Of a DNA stretch of 64,000 nt, positions 51,883 to 59,695 are shown one piece after another; position 1 is the stretch's first letter, and each line of letters begins with the position of its first letter. Made by a program: the position numbers and the translations under genes. Origin of the DNA: Candidatus Phaeomarinobacter ectocarpi (GTDB lineage: Bacteria; Pseudomonadota; Alphaproteobacteria; CGMCC-115125); the NCBI RefSeq assembly GCF_000689395.1, contig NZ_HG966617.1:2888721-2952720 (forward strand). Direction: 5' to 3'. Below the pieces are notes generated by a model that made no database searches, was not told where the DNA came from, and saw nothing but the letters and a program-made list of their open reading frames with translations.

Positions 51883-52836
51883 ATGGATGACGTTGTTGCA
51901 GAAGCCCGCACCACGATCCAGCAGGGCTCCAAGTCATTCGCCGGTGCTGCTGCCCTCTTTGGCCGCGACATGCGCGAAAGCGCCTACATGCTTTATGCGT
52001 GGTGTCGCTACTGCGATGACGTGATCGACGGTCAGGAACTTGGCTTTGCAAAAGCCGAAGAGGACACAAGCGACCCCCACGCCCGTTTTGAAATGCTGCT
52101 GGAGCGCACCCGCGCTGCCTATCGTGGCGAACCGGTGAATGATCCCGTGTTCACGTCGTTCCAGCGCGTGGTGCAAAAACATGACGTGCCGGAGCAGTAT
52201 CCGCTGGACCTGCTGCGCGGCTTTCATATGGATGTAGCGGAACACACCTACGCCACGCCAGCGGACACACTGACCTATGGCTACTACGTGGCCGGCGCTG
52301 TGGGCGTCATGATGGCAATGGTCATGGGCGTGCGGGACGAGCATATTCTTGACCGTGCCTGCGACCTGGGTATCGGCTTTCAACTCACCAACATCTCCCG
52401 CGACATTATTGATGACGCGCGGATAGAGCGCATCTACCTGCCCCGGAGTTGGCTGGAAGAAGAAAGCGTGGCCTATTCCACTGCGGCTATTCTTGATCCC
52501 AATAACCGTGCTGCCATCGCCCGCGTCGCCCGCCGGCTGGTGATGGAAGCAGAGCCTTACTACGCATCATCCGTCTATGGCATTGCCCATCTGCCGTTCC
52601 GCGCAGCATGGGCCATCGCAACGGCCAAACGCATCTATCGTCGCATCGGCATGGAAGTGCTGGCTAAAGGTGAGCAGGCCTGGGACGACCGCGCGGGAAC
52701 CTCAACAGCACAGAAGATCGGATATGTGTTCCTGGGCTTGGGCGACGCCATCGTATCGCGCTTCCGTAAATCAGCCACGGGCACACCACGCACAGGGCTT
52801 TGGACCCGCGCTACAGATCTAGTGTCCACCAACTAG
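51883..52836 (+). CDS. crtB: Phytoene synthase
   Basis: A 317-residue prenyltransferase joining two GGPP molecules into phytoene. Both aspartate-rich metal-binding motifs are present: YAWCRYCDDVIDG (about 39-50) and NISRDIIDDARIERIYLP (about 168-185), along with VAGAVGVMMAMVMG. The stop codon TAG shares the palindrome CTAG with the stop of the convergent crtZ. This is the last gene of the + strand carotenoid operon. Confidence 0.95.
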   Translation: MDDVVAEARTTIQQGSKSFAGAAALFGRDMRESAYMLYAWCRYCDDVIDGQELGFAKAEEDTSDPHARFEMLLERTRAAYRGEPVNDPVFTSFQRVVQKHDVPEQYPLDLLRGFHMDVAEHTYATPADTLTYGYYVAGAVGVMMAMVMGVRDEHILDRACDLGIGFQLTNISRDIIDDARIERIYLPRSWLEEESVAYSTAAILDPNNRAAIARVARRLVMEAEPYYASSVYGIAHLPFRAAWAIATAKRIYRRIGMEVLAKGEQAWDDRAGTSTAQKIGYVFLGLGDAIVSRFRKSATGTPRTGLWTRATDLVSTN

Positions 52837-53306
52837 GCAACCTTCTTGCTCTCCTTGAGCTGCGCACGCAGTTTGTCCGGACTCGGCGCATAAACAAATC
52901 CGAACGAGACGCATCCCTCCCGCGTATGCACCGCATGATGAAGATGATGGCTTTCCACCAGCCGACCCAGATAGCCACCCTTGGGGTGGTATCTGAATGG
53001 CCAGCGTTGATGCACCAGACCATCATGGGCCAGATAATACAGTACCCCATAGGCAGTGATACCGGCGGCCACCCACCAAAGCGGCGACCACAAATAGGTG
53101 CCAGCCAGGAACAGCAGGATCGAGAACCCGGCAAAGACAACCGAATAAAGATCGTTCTTCTCAAACCACCCATTTCGGGGACGGTGATGGCTTTCATGCC
53201 ACGCCCAGCCCCAGCCATGCATGATGTTCTTGTGCGCCCACCAGGCGAACAGCTCCATGGCCGCAATGGTGCCAAGCACGATCGCAAGCGGACCAAACAT
53301 ACTCAC
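52833..53306 (-). CDS. crtZ: Beta-carotene hydroxylase
   Basis: A 157-residue membrane di-iron hydroxylase adding 3- and 3'-OH to beta-ionone rings. His clusters typical of CrtZ are visible: WWAHKNIMHGWGWAWHESHH (from about 22), VLYYLAHDGLVHQRWPF and ESHHLHHAVHTREGCVSFGF. The start GTG 53306 forms GTGA with the crtW stop; ATG 53300 is an alternative. The combination with CrtW predicts astaxanthin or its intermediates. Confidence 0.93.
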   Translation of the reverse strand: MSMFGPLAIVLGTIAAMELFAWWAHKNIMHGWGWAWHESHHRPRNGWFEKNDLYSVVFAGFSILLFLAGTYLWSPLWWVAAGITAYGVLYYLAHDGLVHQRWPFRYHPKGGYLGRLVESHHLHHAVHTREGCVSFGFVYAPSPDKLRAQLKESKKVA

Positions 53307-54091
53307 GTTGCGTGACCCTTCCTATTGTGAGCCATAAGCGACGCCCTGCGAACCGCAGGCAGACGCCACCAGGGTTCCGTTGGGTGATGATGATGCTCGA
53401 GATGGTAGCCGAAGTGAAAACAGGTCAACAGCGACAACACCGGCGGCAGATCAACGCTACGGGCCCGGTGGTGGTCTTCAAACGGGACCCCATCAATCGG
53501 CCTGTGCGGCTGGTAGGTACCAAAATAAAACAGCTGCAATGACGACAGCAGCGCAGGCAGCGCCCAGAACAGCAGCAGGTTTGCCACCGGCGCCCCGATC
53601 ACGAACACATAGACCGCAAGAATGGCCGTCAGAATGCCAAACTCCTTCAGCCCGAAATAATATCGGAAGAAGCCGTAGTACCAGGCCACAAAGCTGTGGG
53701 GATTCTCAAAATTGTAGTCGGGATCATCCGCCGTGCCGGGCTTTGCGTGATGCCGCATATGCTCCCTGGCCAGCGCCTCAAACGAGAACCCGGCGTAGAT
53801 CAGCAGACAGAACCTCGCAATGCCTCGGTTCAGGGCAGGGCGGAACGGCGCTATGGATCCATGCATGCCGTCATGCGCAACAATGAAAAGCCCCACCGAC
53901 AGGACAGTCTGGGCTGCCACAATCATCGGCGCCAGCCAGAGCCATACGCCGGAAAGCGGCATGAAGAATACGGCCGCAATGTGCACCACCAGCCACGGCA
54001 CAATGAGCGCTGCGGACACAGCCAGGCCCGTCACCATTTGCCGGTTTCGCGATACCCGGGGCAGCCGCCCGGCCTGGAGCGGTTTCGTCAT
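53303..54091 (-). CDS. crtW: Beta-carotene ketolase (CrtW-type fatty acid desaturase fold)
   Basis: A 262-residue integral membrane di-iron oxygenase adding the 4- and 4'-keto groups. The His motifs are IVAHDGMHGSI, REHMRHHAKPGTADDPD and FHFGYHLEHHHHPTEPWWRLP; PGTADDPDYN and the HLEHH-HP-PWW end distinguish CrtW from generic desaturases. ATG 54091 is chosen because it forms an ATGA overlap with the ABC permease stop; the longer frame would add 26 unlike residues. It lies between the transporter and crtZ, so all four are likely one transcript with crtE. Confidence 0.92.
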   Translation of the reverse strand: MTKPLQAGRLPRVSRNRQMVTGLAVSAALIVPWLVVHIAAVFFMPLSGVWLWLAPMIVAAQTVLSVGLFIVAHDGMHGSIAPFRPALNRGIARFCLLIYAGFSFEALAREHMRHHAKPGTADDPDYNFENPHSFVAWYYGFFRYYFGLKEFGILTAILAVYVFVIGAPVANLLLFWALPALLSSLQLFYFGTYQPHRPIDGVPFEDHHRARSVDLPPVLSLLTCFHFGYHLEHHHHPTEPWWRLPAVRRASLMAHNRKGHAT

Positions 54092-55197
54092 GCAGCACGC
54101 TCCTTCCATCGGGTTGCGATCCACGAAAACAACAAAGCCACCACCGAAAACCCGGCAAGCAGCATCCATGTGCGCTCAAGGTCCGCGGCGGCGACATCCC
54201 GGAACAGGACCGCCTGATAGGCATCAATGACCCAGCCCGTCGGGGTCAACGCACCAAGATCCTGTATCCACTCTGGCATCATGTAGCGCGGTACCATGGA
54301 CCCGCCCACCGCCGACATAACCAGTACAAGGGCGTTGCCCGTTGCAAGCGCCTGTGCCCGCGTCGCGGCAACCGACACAATTGCCATGGCAAGCCCGGCA
54401 GCCGATGTCGCTGCAAGAAGCGTCGTCACGACAAAGGCCCCCAATGCATCCCAGACCATGACTTCATAGCCAAGCCAGGCCACCGCAAAAACCACAATCG
54501 CCTGCATCGCCCCCTGCCCGGTCAAGAACAGGTATTTGCCAGCAACCAGCGCTCCGGCTCCACCGCGCGTGAGCATAAGGCGATCGATGATGCCGCTGGC
54601 TCGATCCTCGATCATGCCCACCGCCCCCTGAAGGGCCGCAAAGAACAGGAACATGATGGTGATAGCCCCGGCGTAATAGGTGACAGCAGGATCACGCTCT
54701 CCTTCTGCCGCCGCCTCGATGTCGACGACCGGAGGAGACACAGACCCGGGCACCGCTTCCCCCAGTGCCCGCTGCACAGCCGCAGCAGCCAAGGCACCGG
54801 CGATGGGTTTGGCGTCGTCCGCCAGAACAACGACGGGAGCTCTATCCGGTTCTCGCGGACGTGGCACAAGGACAGGTCCCACCACCACAATGGCGGCATC
54901 TGCCTGCCCGGACAGCACCATATCACGCGCCGTCGCCCGTGACATGCCATTTTCAGGTGCGCCGCCCTGCGCAAAACGCAACTCAACGTCGCTTGAAAGA
55001 GCAGCCCCAATGGCCGTGCCCTGTTCGGACTGGGTGGCATCAGCAAACACCACCTCGATCTCAAGTCCATCGCCTTGCGTACCGGAAAACACCGCAGCAA
55101 AAATTACAAAAATGAGAGCAGGAAGAACGAACGCCATGACGAGGGCACCGCGATCTCTCAACAGTCCGATGAGACTGACATATGAGATGACAAACAC
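54088..55197 (-). CDS. ABC-2 type transporter permease in the carotenoid operon
   Basis: A 369-residue permease: one N-terminal helix (about 15-37, GALVMAFVLPALIFVIFAAVF), a periplasmic domain of about 130 residues, then five helices (about 170-360) with MFLFFAALQGAVGMIEDRASGIIDRLMLTRGG, whose EDRASGIIDRLM element is typical of ABC2_membrane_3 proteins. It overlaps the ATPase gene by one base and crtW by four. In-operon placement between crtE and crtW suggests export or membrane placement of an isoprenoid/carotenoid or related lipid. The cargo is inference; generic drug exporters have the same architecture. Confidence 0.88.
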   Translation of the reverse strand: MFVISYVSLIGLLRDRGALVMAFVLPALIFVIFAAVFSGTQGDGLEIEVVFADATQSEQGTAIGAALSSDVELRFAQGGAPENGMSRATARDMVLSGQADAAIVVVGPVLVPRPREPDRAPVVVLADDAKPIAGALAAAAVQRALGEAVPGSVSPPVVDIEAAAEGERDPAVTYYAGAITIMFLFFAALQGAVGMIEDRASGIIDRLMLTRGGAGALVAGKYLFLTGQGAMQAIVVFAVAWLGYEVMVWDALGAFVVTTLLAATSAAGLAMAIVSVAATRAQALATGNALVLVMSAVGGSMVPRYMMPEWIQDLGALTPTGWVIDAYQAVLFRDVAAADLERTWMLLAGFSVVALLFSWIATRWKERAA

Positions 55198-56141
55198 TAC
55201 GCCACCTCGCTTTCACCGGTGAGGTCCGCATAGAGGCTATCAAGCCCCGGCTGGCGCACGCGTGTTTCGCGAAGTCTGGCACCGGCCGACACAAGCTCTG
55301 ACGTCAGGGTATCAACGCCCGGCCCCTCTGACGGCAAACGTCCACGCCAGTGGCGCCCCTCTTCAAGGGACTTGAACCCACGGTCTGTCAAAAGGGCGGC
55401 AACGCCGGGATGTGCAGGCTCTGCAAGCAGTAAGACCAGTTCCTGGTCATCGCCAAAGCGCTGGGCGACCAGATCATCAGGCGCTCCGGTTTCAATGACT
55501 TGCCCTTGCACGATGATGCCCACACTGCTGGCAACAGAGGCGGCCTGATCAAGATCATGAGTGGTGATGAGAACCGACATGCCGCTCTCGGACAGGGAGC
55601 GCAGCACAGCATTGATGCTGTTGCGCGCATCAAGGTCCACGCCGACCGTCGGCTCGTCCAGCACAAGAAGTTTAGGGGCATGCAGCAAGGCAGATGCAAT
55701 GTTTGCGCGGCGCTTGTACCCGCCCGACAAGGTCTCAACGCGCTGGTCCACCCTGTCTTCAAGACCGGTGGCGGTTACCGCTTGATCCACCATCGTCACC
55801 AGCCGGGCACCACGAATGCCCGCCAGCCTGCCAAACACCGACAGGTTTTCAGCCACCGTCATATAGGGATAAAGCGCGATGTCCTGAGGCACCAGCCCAA
55901 TGCACCCGCGCGCCGCTCGCGACCGCGCCGGATTGCCGCCATAAACCAGGACGGTGCCGGTTGTAGGTCTCAGGCGTCCGCAGAGTGTCCGTATGAGGGT
56001 GGATTTTCCTGCGCCATTTGGACCAAGCAAGGCAAAGACGTCACCGCGCATGACCTTCAGGCTCACGTTATTCAACGCGACGCGATCACCGTAGCGATAA
56101 GAGACCGCATCTATTTCAAGAACAGGGGTGGGTGCGGTCAC
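55197..56141 (-). CDS. ABC transporter ATP-binding protein in the carotenoid operon
   Basis: A 314-residue nucleotide-binding subunit. Walker A is LLGPNGAGKSTLIR, the signature LSGGYKRRANIASALL, Walker B LLVLDEPTVGVD, and the switch His lies in LITTHDLDQA. After the ATPase domain (about 1-220) comes a C-terminal domain of about 90 residues ending in LDSLYADLTGE, as in CcmA/DRA-type exporters. It follows crtE by 10 bases and overlaps the permease by one base. Together they form a complete homodimer-type ABC-2 exporter. Confidence 0.92.
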   Translation of the reverse strand: MTAPTPVLEIDAVSYRYGDRVALNNVSLKVMRGDVFALLGPNGAGKSTLIRTLCGRLRPTTGTVLVYGGNPARSRAARGCIGLVPQDIALYPYMTVAENLSVFGRLAGIRGARLVTMVDQAVTATGLEDRVDQRVETLSGGYKRRANIASALLHAPKLLVLDEPTVGVDLDARNSINAVLRSLSESGMSVLITTHDLDQAASVASSVGIIVQGQVIETGAPDDLVAQRFGDDQELVLLLAEPAHPGVAALLTDRGFKSLEEGRHWRGRLPSEGPGVDTLTSELVSAGARLRETRVRQPGLDSLYADLTGESEVA

Positions 56142-56151
56142 GAGGAGCCCG

Positions 56152-57144
56152 TTACGCCTTCAGTGCTGCGTCAAACACGAGGCTGCACAGTAGCCGCATT
56201 CCTGGCGCGGGCCCAACGCCGGCCTCAAATGCTTCAAGCGCATGTTCGATATGATGGCGCACGGCTGCATGGGCGGCATCCAATCCCTCGACCCGGGCAA
56301 GGGTCGGCTTGCCGCCATCCTGGTTCTTGTCTTTTCCAGTGCCGGCAGCCGATGTGGCCTCCACATCCAGAATGTCATCGAGTGTCTGAAAAGCCAGGCC
56401 CAGATGATTGCCGAAGTCATCCAGATGCGTCAGCTGCTGATCCATATCCGGATGGCTGCCCGTGAGTGCACCAGCCTGGGCGGCAAGTGAGAAAAGGGCA
56501 CCGGTTTTTCGGCGGTTGACAGTTTCAATGTCTGCAGGGCTGGCACCCGCCGCACCATTGACGTCATATTCCTGCCCACCGGCCAGCCCCTCCGGGCCGA
56601 TTGCCTGCGTGAACAGGGTCGTCAGCTGAGTGCGATGCTCGGCGCTCATGCCATCAAGCCCGGCAATGATGCCATAGGCCTGATTCATGACCGAGATAGC
56701 AGCCAGAATGCCCGTTGCCTCGCCATAGACCCGGTGGTTCGTCGCGCGGCCCCGTCGTAGCTCGGCATTATCCATTGCAGGCAGATCATCGATCACCAGA
56801 GAGGCCGCATGGACCATCTCCACAGCACACCCGGCATCAAGGGCAGCGGCTTCATTGCCGCCGCATTGGCGCGCAACCAGTGCCGTAATCACCGGGCGCA
56901 AACGTTTGCCGGGAGACAGAACGCTATAGCGCATGGCCGCGTGAAGTTGCGATGGCGCACGGTCTTCAGGTGGCAAGAGGTCAGACAGGCGCCTCTCGAC
57001 GCTGTCGCGAAGCGCAGTGATCAATGCAAGCGTGGCATCCTCATCACTGGTTGATGAGGTCACGGCGTCATCGGTCAAATCAAGATGTGACGTGGCGATC
57101 GACAAAGACGCTGCAGCTCCCAACAAATGACCGGCTCCAAACAA
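56152..57144 (-). CDS. crtE: Geranylgeranyl diphosphate synthase
   Basis: A trans-prenyltransferase making GGPP (C20) from FPP and IPP. The first Asp-rich motif is VIDDLPAMDNAELRRG, the second LDDILDVE, with YSVLSPGKRLRPVITAL for the diphosphate-binding GKRxRP. MVHAASLV precedes the first motif; chain-length determinants fit a short-chain synthase. The start is uncertain: TTG 57144 gives 330 residues, GTG 57063 gives 303, nearer to family length. First gene of the operon with the ABC pair, crtW and crtZ. Confidence 0.9.
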   Translation of the reverse strand: MFGAGHLLGAAASLSIATSHLDLTDDAVTSSTSDEDATLALITALRDSVERRLSDLLPPEDRAPSQLHAAMRYSVLSPGKRLRPVITALVARQCGGNEAAALDAGCAVEMVHAASLVIDDLPAMDNAELRRGRATNHRVYGEATGILAAISVMNQAYGIIAGLDGMSAEHRTQLTTLFTQAIGPEGLAGGQEYDVNGAAGASPADIETVNRRKTGALFSLAAQAGALTGSHPDMDQQLTHLDDFGNHLGLAFQTLDDILDVEATSAAGTGKDKNQDGGKPTLARVEGLDAAHAAVRHHIEHALEAFEAGVGPAPGMRLLCSLVFDAALKA

Positions 57145-57270
57145 CCTAACCCGGGAAAATCACAGATTTTCCTTACCCATCGGTCTTGTACGGTCCAGAC
57201 AGGTGATCGGATTGCCGTGCTGAGATCAGGATAGGTCCCGCAAGACGGTCAACCATGAGTGTGACACGCA

Positions 57271-57302
57271 AAAACGGGCCTGTCTTGGCAAACAGGCCCG
57301 TT
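57271..57302 (-). terminator. Rho-independent terminator of the carboxylase/dehydrogenase operon
   Basis: Arms AACGGGCCTGT (57273-57283) and ACAGGCCCGTT (57292-57302) form a perfect 11-pair stem with an 8-base loop; on the - strand TTTTTGCG follows. It lies about 25 bases after the last acyl-CoA dehydrogenase stop, before the crtE operon. Confidence 0.88.
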
Positions 57303-57326
57303 CAAACACACATGTTGAATGCGGCT

Positions 57327-58454
57327 TTAGAACATCAAATCCGCAAGCTTTTTGCGCTGGTAAGCGGCATCACCATGCTGGCTGTCGCCCCAAAAGGCAC
57401 GACGGCGATAAAGCTGGGCATCACAGTCATAGGTGAAGCCAAACCCGCCATGAAACTGAATGGCCCGGTCAGCGGCAAAACTCATGGCAGTAGCTGCCTG
57501 CGCCTTGGCCATGCGGGTGGCGATTTCGCCTTCGCCCTGCTCGGAAAAACTGTGCGCCGCCGCATAGACATGGCTGCGCGCCTGCTCATAGGCAATCAAC
57601 GCATCAACAGCAGGATGCTTGAGCGCCTGATAAGAGCCGATGAGCTTGCCGAACTGCTTGCGGGTCTTGAGATAGTCCACCGTATAATCGATGCAGCTGG
57701 CTGTGCCACCACACATCTCGGCAGCGACCAGAAGACTGGTCACAAGATCAATGTGGGCCAACGTTTGTGCTGCCGTAGCACCACTCAGCAACTGGTCTGC
57801 AGATACGCGAACCCCATCAAGCGTCACCTTGTAGGATCGGCGCGTTTCATCAATAACAACTTCGCGTGTCAGGGCATCAGCACCCAAAGCGTCCCTAGGC
57901 ACGATGACCAATGCGGGCGCGCTGTCGAGGGAAACCGACACAAGCAGCCATGCGGCTGCAGCAGCATCAGCCGCAAGCACCTTGGTGCCCGACAAAACGA
58001 GATCATCGCCATCACGTTTTGCCGTGCAGGCTGCTTTGGTCAGATCCCAATCTCCGGAACCTTCCACGAGAGCCACGGCTGCCGGTGTACCTGCGCACAG
58101 GTCAGGCAGCAACGCATTCTTCTGAGCGTCCGTCCCGCCATGCAGCAGACCTTGGGCAGCGATGGTTGTTGAGAGGAACGGGCCACCCATCAGCGACCGG
58201 CCCATCTGTTCAACCACGGGCACCACCTCAGCGAGGCTCAAACCAACGCCGCCAAACTCTTCCGGTACCGCAATGGCAAGCCAGCCAAGCTCCGCCAGCT
58301 CGCTCCACACGGCCGGGTCATGACCGGTCTCGTCGTCAATCAATGCGCGCACCTTGTCGACAGGTGATTTTTCGCGGCAGAAGCGCTGGGCAACTTCCAG
58401 AAGTTCCGCCTGTTCATCGGAAAACCCGATGGATCCGTTGTTGCTGAATGTCAT
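57327..58454 (-). CDS. Acyl-CoA dehydrogenase (second of a pair)
   Basis: A 375-residue FAD enzyme forming 2-enoyl-CoA. Typical segments are DEQAELLEVAQRFCREKSP in the N-terminal helical domain, FGGVGLSLAEVVPVVEQMG, the C-terminal YLKTRKQFGKLIGSYQALKH and AIQFHGGFGFTYDCDAQLYRRRAFW, the FAD/CoA-binding 'QxxGGxG' block. The middle beta domain (VALVEGSGDWDLTKA) is less conserved than in its neighbour: the usual 'TEPxxGSD' is replaced. Together with the upstream 404-residue paralogue it may form a heteromer, as FadE pairs do in actinobacteria. It is last of three genes before a strong terminator. Confidence 0.9.
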   Translation of the reverse strand: MTFSNNGSIGFSDEQAELLEVAQRFCREKSPVDKVRALIDDETGHDPAVWSELAELGWLAIAVPEEFGGVGLSLAEVVPVVEQMGRSLMGGPFLSTTIAAQGLLHGGTDAQKNALLPDLCAGTPAAVALVEGSGDWDLTKAACTAKRDGDDLVLSGTKVLAADAAAAAWLLVSVSLDSAPALVIVPRDALGADALTREVVIDETRRSYKVTLDGVRVSADQLLSGATAAQTLAHIDLVTSLLVAAEMCGGTASCIDYTVDYLKTRKQFGKLIGSYQALKHPAVDALIAYEQARSHVYAAAHSFSEQGEGEIATRMAKAQAATAMSFAADRAIQFHGGFGFTYDCDAQLYRRRAFWGDSQHGDAAYQRKKLADLMF

Positions 58455-58473
58455 GTTCTAGAACCTGCGCTTC

Positions 58474-59688
58474 TTATGATTTCGGCAGGCCGAGCACATG
58501 CTCGCCCACAATATTATGCTGGATCTCGCTGGTGCCGCCGCCAATGGTGGCCGAGAATGAATTGAGATAGCCGCGCTGCCAGATGCCATGCTCGTGGGCA
58601 TCAACGTCACCGACATAATAGGCGGCTCGTGTGCCCTGAAGACGGGTGGCGAACTCAGCCATATGCTGCATGAATTCGGTCGATGCGAGCTTTGACGACA
58701 GGGGAATGGACAAAGGCCGATCCTGATTGAGGGGCGCCAGTCCTGTCCGCGCAGATGACAGACGCAGCGAACGGCTCTGCATCAGGAGACCAACAAGCTC
58801 ATCACGGATGAGCGGGTCCTCGATGGCAGGCTTGCCGTTGTAGTTGGCCGTCTTGGCCAGCTCCACCACTTCGGTGATGTCCGGATAGGTCATGACATAT
58901 CCGCCGGGCTGACCGCCCCGCGCGCCACGCTCATATTCGAGCGTCCGCATGGCAACTTTCCAGCCTTCGCCTTCTTCACCCATCAGGCAGTCACCTGGAA
59001 TGCGGGCGTCATTGAAGAAGGTCTGCGTGAAGCCATATTCGCCGGTCAGCTTGCGGATCGGCGTTGTTTCAATGCCCGGCGCATCCATGGGAGCCAGGAA
59101 GAAGGAAAGACCCTTGTACTTGGTCGGCGCGTCCGGATTGGTGCGGGCCAGCAGGATCATGTACTTGGCGAAATTGCCCTGTGTCGTCCAGATCTTGGAG
59201 CCATTGATGACCCAGTCATCACCATCACGCACAGCCTTGGTCTGGGCATTGCCAAGGTCCGAGCCATGGTCCGGTTCGGAGAACCCCTGACACCAGATAT
59301 CTTCCGCAGACAGAATACTCTTGATGTAGCGCGCCCGCTCTTCGTCGGTGCCCATATCCAGGATCAATGGCCCCGCCCAGTTAAGGCCGATCGCGTTGAG
59401 CATGATCGGCCCGCCTGCGCGCCCCATCTCCTTGGTGGCAAGGTTCTGGAACACTTCAGGCAGGCCACGACCGCCATACTGCTCCGGCCAGTTGGCACCG
59501 AGATATCCCGCAGCCCAGACCTTGTTCTGCCATTCGCGCAGAAAATCAAACTGCTCCTGTGTGCCCACTTCCATGAAAGTCAGCGGCAGCATGAACCCGG
59601 GGTCCTTGGGTGTGTTCTCGGTGAACCATGCCCGCGCTTCATCGCGGTACTCGTCCAATTCGCGTTGGGTAGGATTGCTCACAATCAT
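58474..59688 (-). CDS. Acyl-CoA dehydrogenase (first of a pair)
   Basis: A 404-residue acyl-CoA dehydrogenase. ATG 59688 follows CGGAGAC; the frame extends upstream without homology. The FAD-binding loop is intact (WCQGFSEPDHGSDLGNAQT), followed by INGSKIWTTQGNFAKYM, GECLMG-type (GDCLMGEEGEGWKVAM) and the C-terminal GGTSEIQHNIVGEHVLGLPKS, the usual GGTSEIQ.NI end. The N-terminus YRDEARAWFTENTP and NWPEQYGGRGLPE fit the longer FadE-type dehydrogenases used for branched or sterol-like acyl-CoA. It begins 7 bases after the carboxylase stop. Confidence 0.92.
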   Translation of the reverse strand: MIVSNPTQRELDEYRDEARAWFTENTPKDPGFMLPLTFMEVGTQEQFDFLREWQNKVWAAGYLGANWPEQYGGRGLPEVFQNLATKEMGRAGGPIMLNAIGLNWAGPLILDMGTDEERARYIKSILSAEDIWCQGFSEPDHGSDLGNAQTKAVRDGDDWVINGSKIWTTQGNFAKYMILLARTNPDAPTKYKGLSFFLAPMDAPGIETTPIRKLTGEYGFTQTFFNDARIPGDCLMGEEGEGWKVAMRTLEYERGARGGQPGGYVMTYPDITEVVELAKTANYNGKPAIEDPLIRDELVGLLMQSRSLRLSSARTGLAPLNQDRPLSIPLSSKLASTEFMQHMAEFATRLQGTRAAYYVGDVDAHEHGIWQRGYLNSFSATIGGGTSEIQHNIVGEHVLGLPKS

Positions 59689-59695
59689 GTCTCCG

